Shown: one piece after another, positions 1 through 7,300 of the stretch
How the letters are laid out: the number at the start of each line of letters is the position of its first letter
Numbering within the stretch: position 1 is the first letter of the stretch
Assembly (NCBI GenBank): GCA_016550425.1
Contig: JABXGS010000044.1
Span: 1-18,971 of the forward strand
Direction: 5' to 3'
Length of the DNA: 18,971 nucleotides
Source: an archaeon
GTDB taxonomy: Archaea > Asgardarchaeota > Hermodarchaeia > Hermodarchaeales > Hermodarchaeaceae
Program-made: the position numbers and the translations under genes
Notes under the pieces: generated by a model
Told to the model about the DNA's origin: nothing
The model's database searches: none
The model's input: the letters and a program-made list of their open reading frames with translations, nothing else

Positions 1-60
1 AAGAGGTTACAAGCAATCAATCAGCTAGGCGTTACCTTATCGGAAAATATGTCTGATTGA
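1..60 (+). CDS. 3' end of an unidentified protein (partial)
   Basis: Frame 1 is open from the window edge to a TGA at 58-60 and encodes 19 residues ending ENMSD. The tail is too short to assign to a family. It is treated as a gene because its stop overlaps the first possible start of the next gene (TTG at 57), a layout typical of translationally coupled operons. The rest of the gene lies outside the window, so its function is unknown. Confidence 0.5.
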   Translation, partial: KRLQAINQLGVTLSENMSD

Positions 61-704
61 ACGTTGTGGTCATTATGATTCATGATATCCTCATTATTCA
101 TCGGCAAACTGAAAATCCACTTTTCCATCTTGCTCCAGCGGGAAAAAGCCAACTCGCACCGATAGGTATGGATCCAGCCGTGTTTTCTTCACTTGCAGTG
201 ACAATGGTGAATGTTTTGCGGAATGCTGGGGCTTTGGAACGTATACGTTTATTGCAGGTGAAAATGGCGTTCAACGTGTTTGAGAATTTAGTATTTGTGA
301 TTCTTTCCTCAAATGATCATGACGAATTTGAGATTAATCATGCTCTGAATAAGTTAAGTTCCCTTTTCCTCCAATCATATGCCCCAGAGGTCATTGAACA
401 GTATAAGGATAAACCCCTTAGCTTCAATGCTTTTGATGTGAAAACAATCTTCCGCTCAGAGCGCGTTATCATTAGTGATACAGATACATTGATGAAAAGT
501 ATGATTCAACGATTGGCAGATATGGTTGGGGTTGCTGGACGGCTTCAAGAAGAAGCGGGGATGCTTGCTGAGAAACAAAGCTTGGATGGAACTGTGATTA
601 TGAGTATTACAGCGATGCACCAGGAATTGTTGAATAAACTGGCATCGTTGAAGACGCAGATGGATCAGTTCCCTGTATTGTCTGGGCCTCATTTCCCTAG
701 CTAG
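57..704 (+). CDS. Longin-like domain protein, Asgard type
   Basis: The protein has about 215 residues. Its N-terminus (IHDILIIHRQTENPLFHL, from about residue 8) has the hydrophobic strand followed by a polar turn and a second strand that opens longin/roadblock-type folds. The middle (about 60-115) alternates hydrophobic strands and a helix. The C-terminal third (about 145-205) is amphipathic helix with coiled-coil character. Longin and roadblock domains are unusually common in Asgard archaea, where they are thought to pair with small GTPases; that is family knowledge, and no GTPase is visible here. The longest start is TTG at 57, overlapping the upstream TGA. ATG at 75 is an alternative that begins exactly at the conserved strand. 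Neither has a strong ribosome binding site. The gene ends in a CTAG shared with the stop of the convergent nitroreductase. The longin assignment is by pattern only; a roadblock/LC7 relative is possible. Confidence 0.55.
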   Translation: MNVVVIMIHDILIIHRQTENPLFHLAPAGKSQLAPIGMDPAVFSSLAVTMVNVLRNAGALERIRLLQVKMAFNVFENLVFVILSSNDHDEFEINHALNKLSSLFLQSYAPEVIEQYKDKPLSFNAFDVKTIFRSERVIISDTDTLMKSMIQRLADMVGVAGRLQEEAGMLAEKQSLDGTVIMSITAMHQELLNKLASLKTQMDQFPVLSGPHFPS

Positions 705-1516
705 CCGGTTTTGGAATCAAAGATGAATCCATGTTTTCGTAATCTTTCTAGGAGCGGTGTTTTGGACCAGCCTCCATGGATGAATTTGCGTGAGATGTGT
801 TCACACCAGGAATAGGTATCAACGTCAACGAGGTCAGGTCCTTTAGCCAAAGGTATCTTGATTTTTCGTTCGGAATAATAGTCTTGAGCGAGGTAGCCCT
901 CATCCATCACTTTCATAGCAACTGCTAATTCTTCACTTTTGATGTCTTTGTAATTGTCTTCAAATGCACTAAAACTAAGAGGATAACGGGGGCGTATTTC
1001 GGTATGCTCAGCTGGGTCAGGGTATCCAAGGCATAAACCGACAACGGGATAAGCGCGTTTTGGTATGTTGAAGTGTTCCACTATCAGATCTACGACTTGA
1101 GGGGCTGCGCCTAATAGAACTGAGCCAAGACCAAGTGCTTCGGCTGCTAAAATGAGGTTTTCAACCACAAGGGAAACATCTTGTAATCCTAACCAGAGTG
1201 CAAAGGTATCATCGAAATCGTAAGTGTGCCCTTGTTGTTTCATCATTTTTTCGTGTCGATACAAGTCGACGAGGAAAAACATAAGCACTTTGGTGGTTGG
1301 ATACACTCCCATTGGGTGAAGGGCATTGATTTTCTTCCGATTGCGTGTATAGACAAGACTGCATAGTTGTGCGGCAAAAGGGGCACGAAATCCAGCGGTT
1401 AAAATCTGGTCCAAGGTTTCATCTGAGATCGGCTTATCGAGGAATTCCCGGATGGAGCGCCGATTCTGAATAATAGTGAAGATATTTTGAGTGACTGGTT
1501 CTTTTGATTTTGGCAT
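701..1516 (-). CDS. Nitroreductase-family flavoprotein
   Basis: This 271-residue protein has the nitroreductase fold. Near the N-terminus is the FMN-phosphate-binding NRRSIREF (about residues 18-25), followed by the helix that carries the usual 'aPSa.N.Q' region, here FRAPFAAQLCS. The central helix ENLILAAEALGLGSVLLG (about 119-136) and the 'VVGLCLGYPD' strand are also typical. Such enzymes bind FMN and transfer hydride from NAD(P)H to nitro compounds, quinones or flavins in the cytosol; the substrate here cannot be told. It is longer than the usual 170-220 residues because of a roughly 70-residue C-terminal extension (EDNYKDIKSEELAVAMK onward) that resembles the extended tails of NfsA/Frp-like members. 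The start is ATG at 1516, with no strong ribosome binding site. It is divergent from the small sensor gene and shares its stop palindrome CTAG (701-704) with the longin-like gene. Confidence 0.9.
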   Translation of the reverse strand: MPKSKEPVTQNIFTIIQNRRSIREFLDKPISDETLDQILTAGFRAPFAAQLCSLVYTRNRKKINALHPMGVYPTTKVLMFFLVDLYRHEKMMKQQGHTYDFDDTFALWLGLQDVSLVVENLILAAEALGLGSVLLGAAPQVVDLIVEHFNIPKRAYPVVGLCLGYPDPAEHTEIRPRYPLSFSAFEDNYKDIKSEELAVAMKVMDEGYLAQDYYSERKIKIPLAKGPDLVDVDTYSWCEHISRKFIHGGWSKTPLLERLRKHGFIFDSKTG

Positions 1517-1570
1517 TGAGGTTCAACCTACATAGAATATAGGAATCATTCTGGGGCTATCTATTAGATT

Positions 1571-1589
1571 AATATCTTGGATAGATATT
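1571..1589. repeat. Short inverted repeat in the divergent promoter region
   Basis: AATATC (1571-1576) and GATATT (1584-1589) form a perfect 6-bp inverted repeat around a 7-base spacer. They lie in the region between the divergent nitroreductase and SARAM genes, just after an AT-rich TATA-like stretch (1563-1575). The repeat overlaps the TTG at 1577, which argues that the sensor gene starts at the downstream ATG (1598). It could be an operator or chance in AT-rich DNA. Confidence 0.3.
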
Positions 1590-1597
1590 ATCTTGTG

Positions 1598-1837
1598 ATG
1601 GTGAAAGACTTGCCTGTAGTGGTCTATATTCTCATTCGGGTTGAAGCAGGAAAAGTTTGGGATGTTGCTCAAGCGATTGGGAAGATCTCAGGAATCGATC
1701 GATCAAACGTCGTCACAGGACCTTATGATGTCATTGCTTATGCAGTTCTTCCATCGACCGAAGATCTTCGAAAATTAATGGAAGGCATTCACAGTGTGGA
1801 TGGAGTGAATCGAACCGAAACTTGCATAGCAATATGA
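1598..1837 (+). CDS. Stand-alone Lrp/AsnC ligand-binding (RAM/SARAM) domain protein
   Basis: The protein is about 79 residues and is essentially a single alpha-beta RAM domain. It has the opening strand VYILIRVEAGK, a helix, the 'VVTGPYDVIAYA' strand pair that matches the family hallmark G.yD, a second helix (TEDLRKLMEGI) and the closing strand 'GVNRTETCIAI'. These domains bind amino acids or related effectors and assemble into dimers and octamers. Here there is no helix-turn-helix, so it would act as an effector-binding partner or sensor rather than a DNA binder. ATG 1598 is preferred because a TATA-like stretch (1563-1575) lies about 25-30 bases upstream, consistent with leaderless initiation. 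A TTG at 1577 would add seven residues and sits inside an inverted repeat. The gene is convergent with the DsrE gene, 13 bases away. Confidence 0.85.
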   Translation: MVKDLPVVVYILIRVEAGKVWDVAQAIGKISGIDRSNVVTGPYDVIAYAVLPSTEDLRKLMEGIHSVDGVNRTETCIAI

Positions 1838-1850
1838 TTGAGGCGAAGGG

Positions 1851-2183
1851 TTACCAGACCATTGGAATATAGTCTTGTTTTAATAAATCAGCTATAATGG
1901 TGCCTACATATTCGATTTTCAATCCTAGCTCCGCTAACGTTTCAGAGGTTCCTTCGTTATCAGAGATGAATTTACATGCAATCCCTTCTCCTTTGGTGCA
2001 GAGTTCACTTACATCGGAGGCGAGTTCAGGGTCATTAGCCACTAGCTGCTCGGAAGGACCAAACAGTATCGTCTTAACATCATCAAGCCAACCATATTTG
2101 ATAGTATTCTTTACATACATGAGAGCAGTTTGGACTACACTTTTCTCTCCTGAGACGATGATTACTACAATCTTTGAACTCAT
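1851..2183 (-). CDS. DsrE-like small sulfur-relay protein
   Basis: This 110-residue protein has the DsrE/DsrF-like Rossmann-type layout. It has a first strand IVVIIVSGE, a long helix (TALMYVKNTIKYGWLDDV), the strand 'VKTILFGPSEQLVAND', a helix, and two cysteines at 62 and 70. Cys70 (GIACKFISDNEG) falls where DsrE-like proteins place their persulfide-carrying cysteine. A C-terminal Trp (IPMVW) is also common in archaeal members. The expected role is to hold or transfer sulfane sulfur in the cytosol. It is the second gene of an operon with the disulfide oxidoreductase. The gap is 15 bases, and its ribosome binding site (AAAGGGAGT, 2192-2200) overlaps the upstream stop, so translation is probably coupled. 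The partner and substrate are inferred from this linkage only. Confidence 0.8.
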   Translation of the reverse strand: MSSKIVVIIVSGEKSVVQTALMYVKNTIKYGWLDDVKTILFGPSEQLVANDPELASDVSELCTKGEGIACKFISDNEGTSETLAELGLKIEYVGTIIADLLKQDYIPMVW

Positions 2184-2198
2184 TTGAAAAGACTCCCT

Positions 2199-3596
2199 TT
2201 AGTGATTATGATTGTGGTGATGGGTGTGCGAGGGATCGTAAAGGTTACCAAGAGCGGAGACAATGAGTTCAGTAAGGGCAGGATGGATATGCATACCCTG
2301 GGCTAGAGTCCACATGTTTCCTCCAACCGCCATGATATCTACAACTTCTTGGATGAGCATAGCAGCGTAGGGTCCGATGATGTGAAATCCTAAGATCTTG
2401 TAGGTGTTCTTGTCAACGATGGCTTTAGCAAATCCGTCTTCCTCAACCATGGCTTCACCCTTAGCTATATCAGAATATTTGGCAGTTCCAATGAGGATAT
2501 CAAATTTTTGGGCTGCTTCAGTAGTGGTGAGGCCAACTCCAGCGATTTGAGGATAGGAAAAAACGGCATATGGAACTGCATGATATTCCATTTTCTGTTT
2601 TTGTTGGCCAGAGGCGTTGTTCCAGGCGATTTGGGCTTCACGGTTAGCAACATGCTTGAACATGTAACGTCCCGTGACGTCTCCGAGGGCCCATATGTTC
2701 TTCTTACTGGTTTCAAGGTAGTCGTTGACCTGAATGAATCCACGCTTGTCGGTTTTCACTCCTGTCTTTTCGACCTCGAGAACATCAGCATTGGATTGAC
2801 GACCCGTTGCAACGAGAATTCTTTCACCGGTAAATTCCAGTTCCTCTCCGGTTTCTTGGTTCTTTCCTACGACGGTGTCACCTGCAGCGGTCCGTTTTAC
2901 TTCAATAGCGGAGATATTAGTGTATATCGTCATTCGTTTTGAGAGTGCATTTTTGAGAGTAAATGAGATTTCGGGTTCGTTTTGGGGAACCAAACGTGGA
3001 CCACGTTGAAGTATTGTGATCTTCGAACCCATGGCGGCGAGGAAATGGCTGTACTCAGCTGCAATATATCCTCCACCAATGATTATTACACTCTCAGGTA
3101 ATTTTGTGATCTCGAGGAGGGTTTCATTTGTTAAATAATTGATTTTATCAATTCCTTTGATAGGTGGGATTGATGGGCGTGCACCAGCAACGATGAAGAT
3201 TTTTTCCCCCTTGATTTCTTCGCCTGCTACTTCCATTGTATAATTCCCTGTAAAGTGTCCTTCAGCTTCATAGAAATCTAAATTCTGGGCATGTTGCAGT
3301 CCTTCTCGCATGTGAGAAAGGCTTTCGATGATTGGTTTACGCATTCGAGCCATAATCGCTTTGAAATCAATATTCTTAATTTCAGCGTCGATTCCCAGTT
3401 TGTGAGCCTCTTGGATTTCAACGACTCGATCAGCTGGGTAGATGAGCATCTTTGAAGGAATGCAACCCACATTCAAGCACGTTCCACCAAGGGGTCCACG
3501 ATCAACATAAGCAACCTTTAACCCAGCCCGATATGCCTGGTCGAGGATGATTCCACCTGAGCCAGAACCAATTACGATAGCATCATACTTTATCAT
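2199..3596 (-). CDS. FAD/NAD(P)-dependent disulfide oxidoreductase (lipoamide dehydrogenase/MerA-like) with His-rich tail
   Basis: The 465-residue protein is a complete class I pyridine nucleotide-disulfide oxidoreductase. It has the FAD-binding GSGSGG near residue 10 and the redox pair Cys40-Cys45 (GGTCLNVGCIPSK). The NAD(P)-binding IIIGGGYIAAE is near 172-182, the second FAD motif 'NIWALGDVTGR' follows, and the C-terminal dimerisation domain carries the catalytic His438-Glu443 (HIHPALTE). Enzymes of this kind reduce disulfides such as lipoamide, glutathione-like thiols or, in MerA, Hg(II). MerA's C-terminal Cys pair is absent. The last ten residues hold six histidines, an unusual possible metal-binding tail. 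No E1/E2 lipoate genes lie nearby. It is followed closely by a DsrE gene, suggesting that the substrate may be a protein or small-molecule persulfide/disulfide. A TATA-like element (3619-3628) lies about 25-30 bases upstream of the ATG. Confidence 0.9.
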   Translation of the reverse strand: MIKYDAIVIGSGSGGIILDQAYRAGLKVAYVDRGPLGGTCLNVGCIPSKMLIYPADRVVEIQEAHKLGIDAEIKNIDFKAIMARMRKPIIESLSHMREGLQHAQNLDFYEAEGHFTGNYTMEVAGEEIKGEKIFIVAGARPSIPPIKGIDKINYLTNETLLEITKLPESVIIIGGGYIAAEYSHFLAAMGSKITILQRGPRLVPQNEPEISFTLKNALSKRMTIYTNISAIEVKRTAAGDTVVGKNQETGEELEFTGERILVATGRQSNADVLEVEKTGVKTDKRGFIQVNDYLETSKKNIWALGDVTGRYMFKHVANREAQIAWNNASGQQKQKMEYHAVPYAVFSYPQIAGVGLTTTEAAQKFDILIGTAKYSDIAKGEAMVEEDGFAKAIVDKNTYKILGFHIIGPYAAMLIQEVVDIMAVGGNMWTLAQGMHIHPALTELIVSALGNLYDPSHTHHHNHNH

Positions 3597-3618
3597 GAGC
3601 TAAGGTTGTTGTTTGTTC

Positions 3619-3628
3619 CTTAAAATAA
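3619..3628 (-). promoter_or_regulatory. TATA-like box of the oxidoreductase-dsrE operon
   Basis: On the minus strand this reads as an AT-rich GTTATTTTAAGG-type element, 23-32 bases upstream of the ATG at 3596. That spacing predicts a transcription start within a few bases of the start codon, so the mRNA would be nearly leaderless. The same AT-rich stretch could also serve the divergent aminotransferase. It is assigned by composition and spacing only. Confidence 0.3.
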
Positions 3629-3747
3629 CTTTAGAACTATCTATCATGAGCGGAATACGGTATATGCTTAGGTTTCTGGTAGGTACAGAACTTTTTCAAG
3701 GAGAAATGAGTAAGGAGTCAGCAATTGCTTCAGAGGAGAAAATGCTA

Positions 3748-4929
3748 ATGCCAAAGGTTACCAAAACTGCTTCACGCTTACAAGGGGTATCTCCAAGTGG
3801 GCTTCGTGAGTTCTTTGAAATTGGTTCAAAACTAGCGTCTAAGGGTGTCGATGTAATATCCCTGGGTATTGGCGACTTGGACTTGCCACTTCCTCCCTTT
3901 CTTGGTGATGCGATTGCGGATGCTTTTACTACGGGTCAAACCCATTACTCGTCGAATGCAGGAATTGTTGAATTGAGACAGGCAATCGCAGACCGTTATC
4001 AGGAAACCTACCAACTTGATTATAATGCTGACGAGGTCTTGGTTACGTGTGGAGCTCTAGAAGGGCTTCTAGATACTATGCTTGCTCTCATCAACCCTGG
4101 AGATCGGGTGTTGGTTCAAGACCCAGCTTTTGGTTATTTTGCAAATCAAGCCAAACTAGCCGGCGCCGCGGTAGAATTGGTGCCAATGACTGCCGACTTC
4201 GATTTAGATGTTGAGCGGTTTCAAACAGCCTTTGAGAAAAAGGTTCCCCAAATGGTAATCATTAACTCGCCCTGTAATCCCACGGGTTCAGTTGCATCAG
4301 AAAAAAATGTAAAACAAATAGTTGAGTTGACAGCAGAGCATGATAGCATCCTCATCTCCGATGAATGCTATGAATTTCTTCGGTACGATGGCAAGCAGCA
4401 TACCTGTGCAGCCACATTTAATCGGGACAATATTATTATCGTCAATAGTTTTTCAAAGGCCTTAGCAATGACGGGGCTGCGTTTAGGATATGTCGTGGCT
4501 CCTGTCAATCTTATGCGTCCAATCTATCAGGTTCATCAATATAATACAGCGTGCGCACCAACTCCAATTCAAGTAGGAGCAATGAAGACGCTTTCGAATC
4601 CAAAGGCATTCAAAGGAATAATCGGTCAACACCGTAATGTTCTGAATGACCGTCGCAAGGTTGCCATTGAGAGCTTTAAGCCAATCAAAGAGCTTAGGTT
4701 CTCCTATGAACCAGTAGCGGGCTTCTATCTCTTTCCCAATGTGGAAGATACAGGAATGTCAGGGCCCGAATTTGCTATCGCGCTTCTCGAAGAAAAGGGA
4801 GTAGTCCTCGTACCCGGAGACCAATTTGGCACCGCATATCCAAATAATATTCGGATTAGCGTTGGATCTGCTCCCCCCAATCGGATTCGTGAAGCCGCAT
4901 CCCGGGTCGCCGACTTCATCCAGAAATAG
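3748..4929 (+). CDS. PLP-dependent class I/II aminotransferase
   Basis: From ATG 3748 the protein has 393 residues, the normal size of a fold-type I aminotransferase. Visible signatures are the N-terminal 'GIGDLDLPLP' substrate loop (about 41-50), SPCNPTG (about 174-180, Asn177 near PLP) and ISDECYE with Asp205 holding the pyridine nitrogen. The Schiff-base Lys237 lies in NSFSKALAMTGLRLGY, and the carboxylate-binding Arg369 in NNIRISVG. It should transfer an amino group between an amino acid and 2-oxoglutarate or another keto acid; the closest pattern is aspartate/aromatic-type archaeal transaminases, but the substrate is not determinable. The frame is open upstream to 3613. I chose 3748 because GAGGAG (3733-3738) sits 9 bases before it and the family's usual N-terminus begins here. 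ATG 3706 (AAGGAG only 2 bases away) and 3742 are less likely. It ends 8 bases before the convergent polymerase gene. Confidence 0.9.
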   Translation: MPKVTKTASRLQGVSPSGLREFFEIGSKLASKGVDVISLGIGDLDLPLPPFLGDAIADAFTTGQTHYSSNAGIVELRQAIADRYQETYQLDYNADEVLVTCGALEGLLDTMLALINPGDRVLVQDPAFGYFANQAKLAGAAVELVPMTADFDLDVERFQTAFEKKVPQMVIINSPCNPTGSVASEKNVKQIVELTAEHDSILISDECYEFLRYDGKQHTCAATFNRDNIIIVNSFSKALAMTGLRLGYVVAPVNLMRPIYQVHQYNTACAPTPIQVGAMKTLSNPKAFKGIIGQHRNVLNDRRKVAIESFKPIKELRFSYEPVAGFYLFPNVEDTGMSGPEFAIALLEEKGVVLVPGDQFGTAYPNNIRISVGSAPPNRIREAASRVADFIQK

Positions 4930-4937
4930 ACACTCTT

Positions 4938-7145
4938 CTACTTACGGATATGTAGGTGGCTATCCAACACGGTTTGAACCGGTTCACTGGAAAAGTGTTG
5001 AGCTAACCTCTCATAGTTCCAACCAAGAGGTGTGAGGAGGGTGTCGGTGGCGCGAAGGAGTAACTCGGTATATTTGTCTTTGTCATAGTCGACCGCTGCT
5101 GCGGTGTGAGAAAGAGCCACACGGCGTAAGGGGTGTCGTGACTTTGAATCGGTGTGCACATATTTGATGGTCTGGCCAGGGTGGATGTCTTGACCGTACT
5201 GAATGGCAAGTTTTGCCGCGATTGCCTGACTGCATTGTTGTTGATATTCGTGAGGCGCCCGGCTGATGTTCTGTGTGATGGCAAGCTCGTCGGTAGTAAC
5301 ACCTCCACTATGAAGGAGGTCAACATAATCTTTGACAATGACGAGAAGTTGAGGGAGTAGTTGTTGCATTTCATCGATATCGTCAGCGCCGGCAAGACAG
5401 GTCAGCAAATCCTGCTGGAGCTGCTTGATAAATGGCGGGGTATCACGACGGCGGAGCTCAATTCCCCGAACTTTAATCGTGCCATCCTCTTTGACACCAC
5501 AGTATCGTGTCAACGCGCCATAGGGCTGATTACGGCAGGGAAGAAACATGATCCACCGGTAACGTCCTTCGAACTCGATGGGCAGTCCGGTGACTTGCTC
5601 AATAGCATCACCCACCGCTAGATAGTCTTCGACAGTGGCACCGGCTTTTTGTAGCCACACACAGTCGACGATGCCGTGCAGCACTTGGAAGCCTTTCTGT
5701 TCGCATACGGCTTTCGTCTGCAAGAGGACACGGCGACTAAAGGCGGTCACACATTCGTAGGCTTCTACGCGTCCGAATCGTGAGGCACGAAAACCGAGAT
5801 AGCCAAACGAGACCACCAATAACCATTTCAATGCTGCCTGTCGGGCTTCATATACTGGATCATCAAAGCGATGGTGTTTGTAGTAGGTGCGTTTTTCGAG
5901 AATCGGTTTGAGAAAGGTGGGAACTATGCCTGGCTGGCGTCGGCACAGCCAATACCCCAGTTCGGGGACCACAGTTGCATCATCAGGGCAACAGTCGCAG
6001 AAGAGGGCTTCCGGTGAGATGTTGTATTTAATCATCAGGGCAGGATACATGGACAAAAAGTCTAGTTCACCTACGTCGCTGAACACGCCGACACGTGGTG
6101 TGATGACATGTCCTCCACGATCGGCGTTGAGGAGGTCGAGACCGGTCTTGTACTCTTCAGGGTCCGCTTTGGTTTCAGGAATCAAGACGTCTCGGTTGAG
6201 GGCTTCTTGCATCTGGAGCAGGTTGATGCCTGTCCCGGGGCTACTTCGGGCCATGCGTTGGGGTGGAAAGGCAGTGAGCCGACTGGCTTCGATGAGGCCA
6301 TCAAAAGAGCCAAAGGTCATATGTGAACGGTCCAAGTGTAAACGGCCATGCAGGTGAAACGGATGAGGACGATAGAATACTGGTCCTCCATAACGGAATA
6401 CAGGACGTCCTGCCGGCAGCGTTGTATCGCTGATTACATGAGGGGTTTGGTCACGATTCAATGAGAACTGCTGTAACATTCCTGCCTCTTGAACACGTTG
6501 AATTAGAGTGGGGAAGATGTAGGCATCCCCGTCTTCGGTGAAGATGATGTCAGGATCTTGGCTTGTCACCCAGTCTTGAAGCATCATTGGCTCTGTCGTC
6601 TGAAGGGTGTCTCCTTTGGAACTGGTGGCACAGAACAGGTCCTTCCCCTCTAGGTGGAGGTCTACGGTATCAAAGGGAGGAAGATCATAGTCGAGGGCCA
6701 GGCGGGAGTCGCAGGAGTCGATTTGGGTTACACGGGTCCCCGACTGATTGGTGCGGACCTCCACCTGTTCGAAGGGGTAGCGCCGCTGTTCTAAGTACCA
6801 CAGCTGCGTAGCAGAGAGATCGCCGTTGAAGACGCGAAAACGGGGGACGGCGAGGGTTTTGATTTCGCGGACGACACGGGGGAGTTGGGTGCAGGAGGAG
6901 ACTGTTACGCCGAGAACCGGACGTCGCGGGCTCCGCAGCTGCAGCCGATGAAATTCAGGAGTCACAGCACTTACGAGGGGATGACTCTCAAACAGCGGCG
7001 CATAGTCCTCGAATTGGACGCCCGGTGCATGTAAGTAGAACCTTGGCTGATAGGGCACCTCTAAAGGGACACATTCTGTTGCCGTGCGCAACCACAGGAC
7101 CAAGTGGTCGGGCCGGGGTGTCACATCGAGGATCCAGCCACGCAT
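4938..7145 (-). CDS. polB2: Archaeal family B DNA polymerase, PolB2 (Dpo2) type
   Basis: The protein has 735 residues. Motif A is DFLSMYPALMIKYNISPE with Asp362. Motif B is LKWLLVVSFGYLGF with Lys440, lacking the usual Asn-Ser. Motif C is HGIVDC (490-495), so the first Asp of the canonical Asp-Thr-Asp is Ile and only Asp494 remains. The thumb motif RGIELRRRDTPPF is at 560-572. The exonuclease region is degenerate (DPDIIFTEDGD at 197-207). A segment ARSSPGTGIN (299-308) and a Cys cluster (Cys383, Cys385, Cys386, Cys401) match the PolB2 subfamily rather than replicative PolB1/B3. PolB2 was proposed as an inactivated polymerase, while crenarchaeal Dpo2 members have been reported to show lesion-bypass activity. 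It is probably a repair or translesion factor, not the replicase. Sampled lines are 57-67% GC against 30-47% in neighbouring genes, suggesting different ancestry or selection. The gene has its own TATA-like box. Confidence 0.92.
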   Translation of the reverse strand: MRGWILDVTPRPDHLVLWLRTATECVPLEVPYQPRFYLHAPGVQFEDYAPLFESHPLVSAVTPEFHRLQLRSPRRPVLGVTVSSCTQLPRVVREIKTLAVPRFRVFNGDLSATQLWYLEQRRYPFEQVEVRTNQSGTRVTQIDSCDSRLALDYDLPPFDTVDLHLEGKDLFCATSSKGDTLQTTEPMMLQDWVTSQDPDIIFTEDGDAYIFPTLIQRVQEAGMLQQFSLNRDQTPHVISDTTLPAGRPVFRYGGPVFYRPHPFHLHGRLHLDRSHMTFGSFDGLIEASRLTAFPPQRMARSSPGTGINLLQMQEALNRDVLIPETKADPEEYKTGLDLLNADRGGHVITPRVGVFSDVGELDFLSMYPALMIKYNISPEALFCDCCPDDATVVPELGYWLCRRQPGIVPTFLKPILEKRTYYKHHRFDDPVYEARQAALKWLLVVSFGYLGFRASRFGRVEAYECVTAFSRRVLLQTKAVCEQKGFQVLHGIVDCVWLQKAGATVEDYLAVGDAIEQVTGLPIEFEGRYRWIMFLPCRNQPYGALTRYCGVKEDGTIKVRGIELRRRDTPPFIKQLQQDLLTCLAGADDIDEMQQLLPQLLVIVKDYVDLLHSGGVTTDELAITQNISRAPHEYQQQCSQAIAAKLAIQYGQDIHPGQTIKYVHTDSKSRHPLRRVALSHTAAAVDYDKDKYTELLLRATDTLLTPLGWNYERLAQHFSSEPVQTVLDSHLHIRK

Positions 7146-7174
7146 TGTCAGTCAGGACGAGTGTCACAGGACCC

Positions 7175-7183
7175 TACTTAAAG
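7175..7183 (-). promoter_or_regulatory. TATA-like box of the PolB2 gene
   Basis: The minus strand reads CTTTAAGTA, 30-38 bases upstream of the ATG at 7145. With the usual archaeal offset of about 25 bases this puts the transcription start a few bases before the start codon. No Shine-Dalgarno sequence is seen, so leaderless translation is likely. Its presence suggests the polymerase is transcribed separately from the upstream protease gene. Confidence 0.4.
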
Positions 7184-7300
7184 TCGGTAACTGGAATGCA
7201 AAAGAATCGCATTGCGACTCCGGTTTTTGGTAAGTTTTTGTACCTATTTGTCCGGTGTGGTGACTCTAGAGGGGGGTCTGCTGGTGTCGGTGTATTTGCT

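Noticed and set aside
2202..2231. Histidine-rich tail as a cloning tag artefact
   Set aside because: The residues are interspersed with Asn and Thr and use mixed codons (CAC/CAT), unlike an engineered tag, so I treat it as natural.
2508..2942. 144-codon plus-strand open frame inside the disulfide oxidoreductase gene
   Set aside because: It lies fully opposite a well-conserved enzyme and has no domain signature.
3613..3747. 45-residue N-terminal extension of the aminotransferase
   Set aside because: ATG 3748 has a well-spaced GAGGAG and gives the usual family length and N-terminus.
5887..6357. 156-codon plus-strand open frame inside the PolB2 gene
   Set aside because: It is antisense to conserved polymerase motifs; long shadow frames are expected in this GC-rich stretch.
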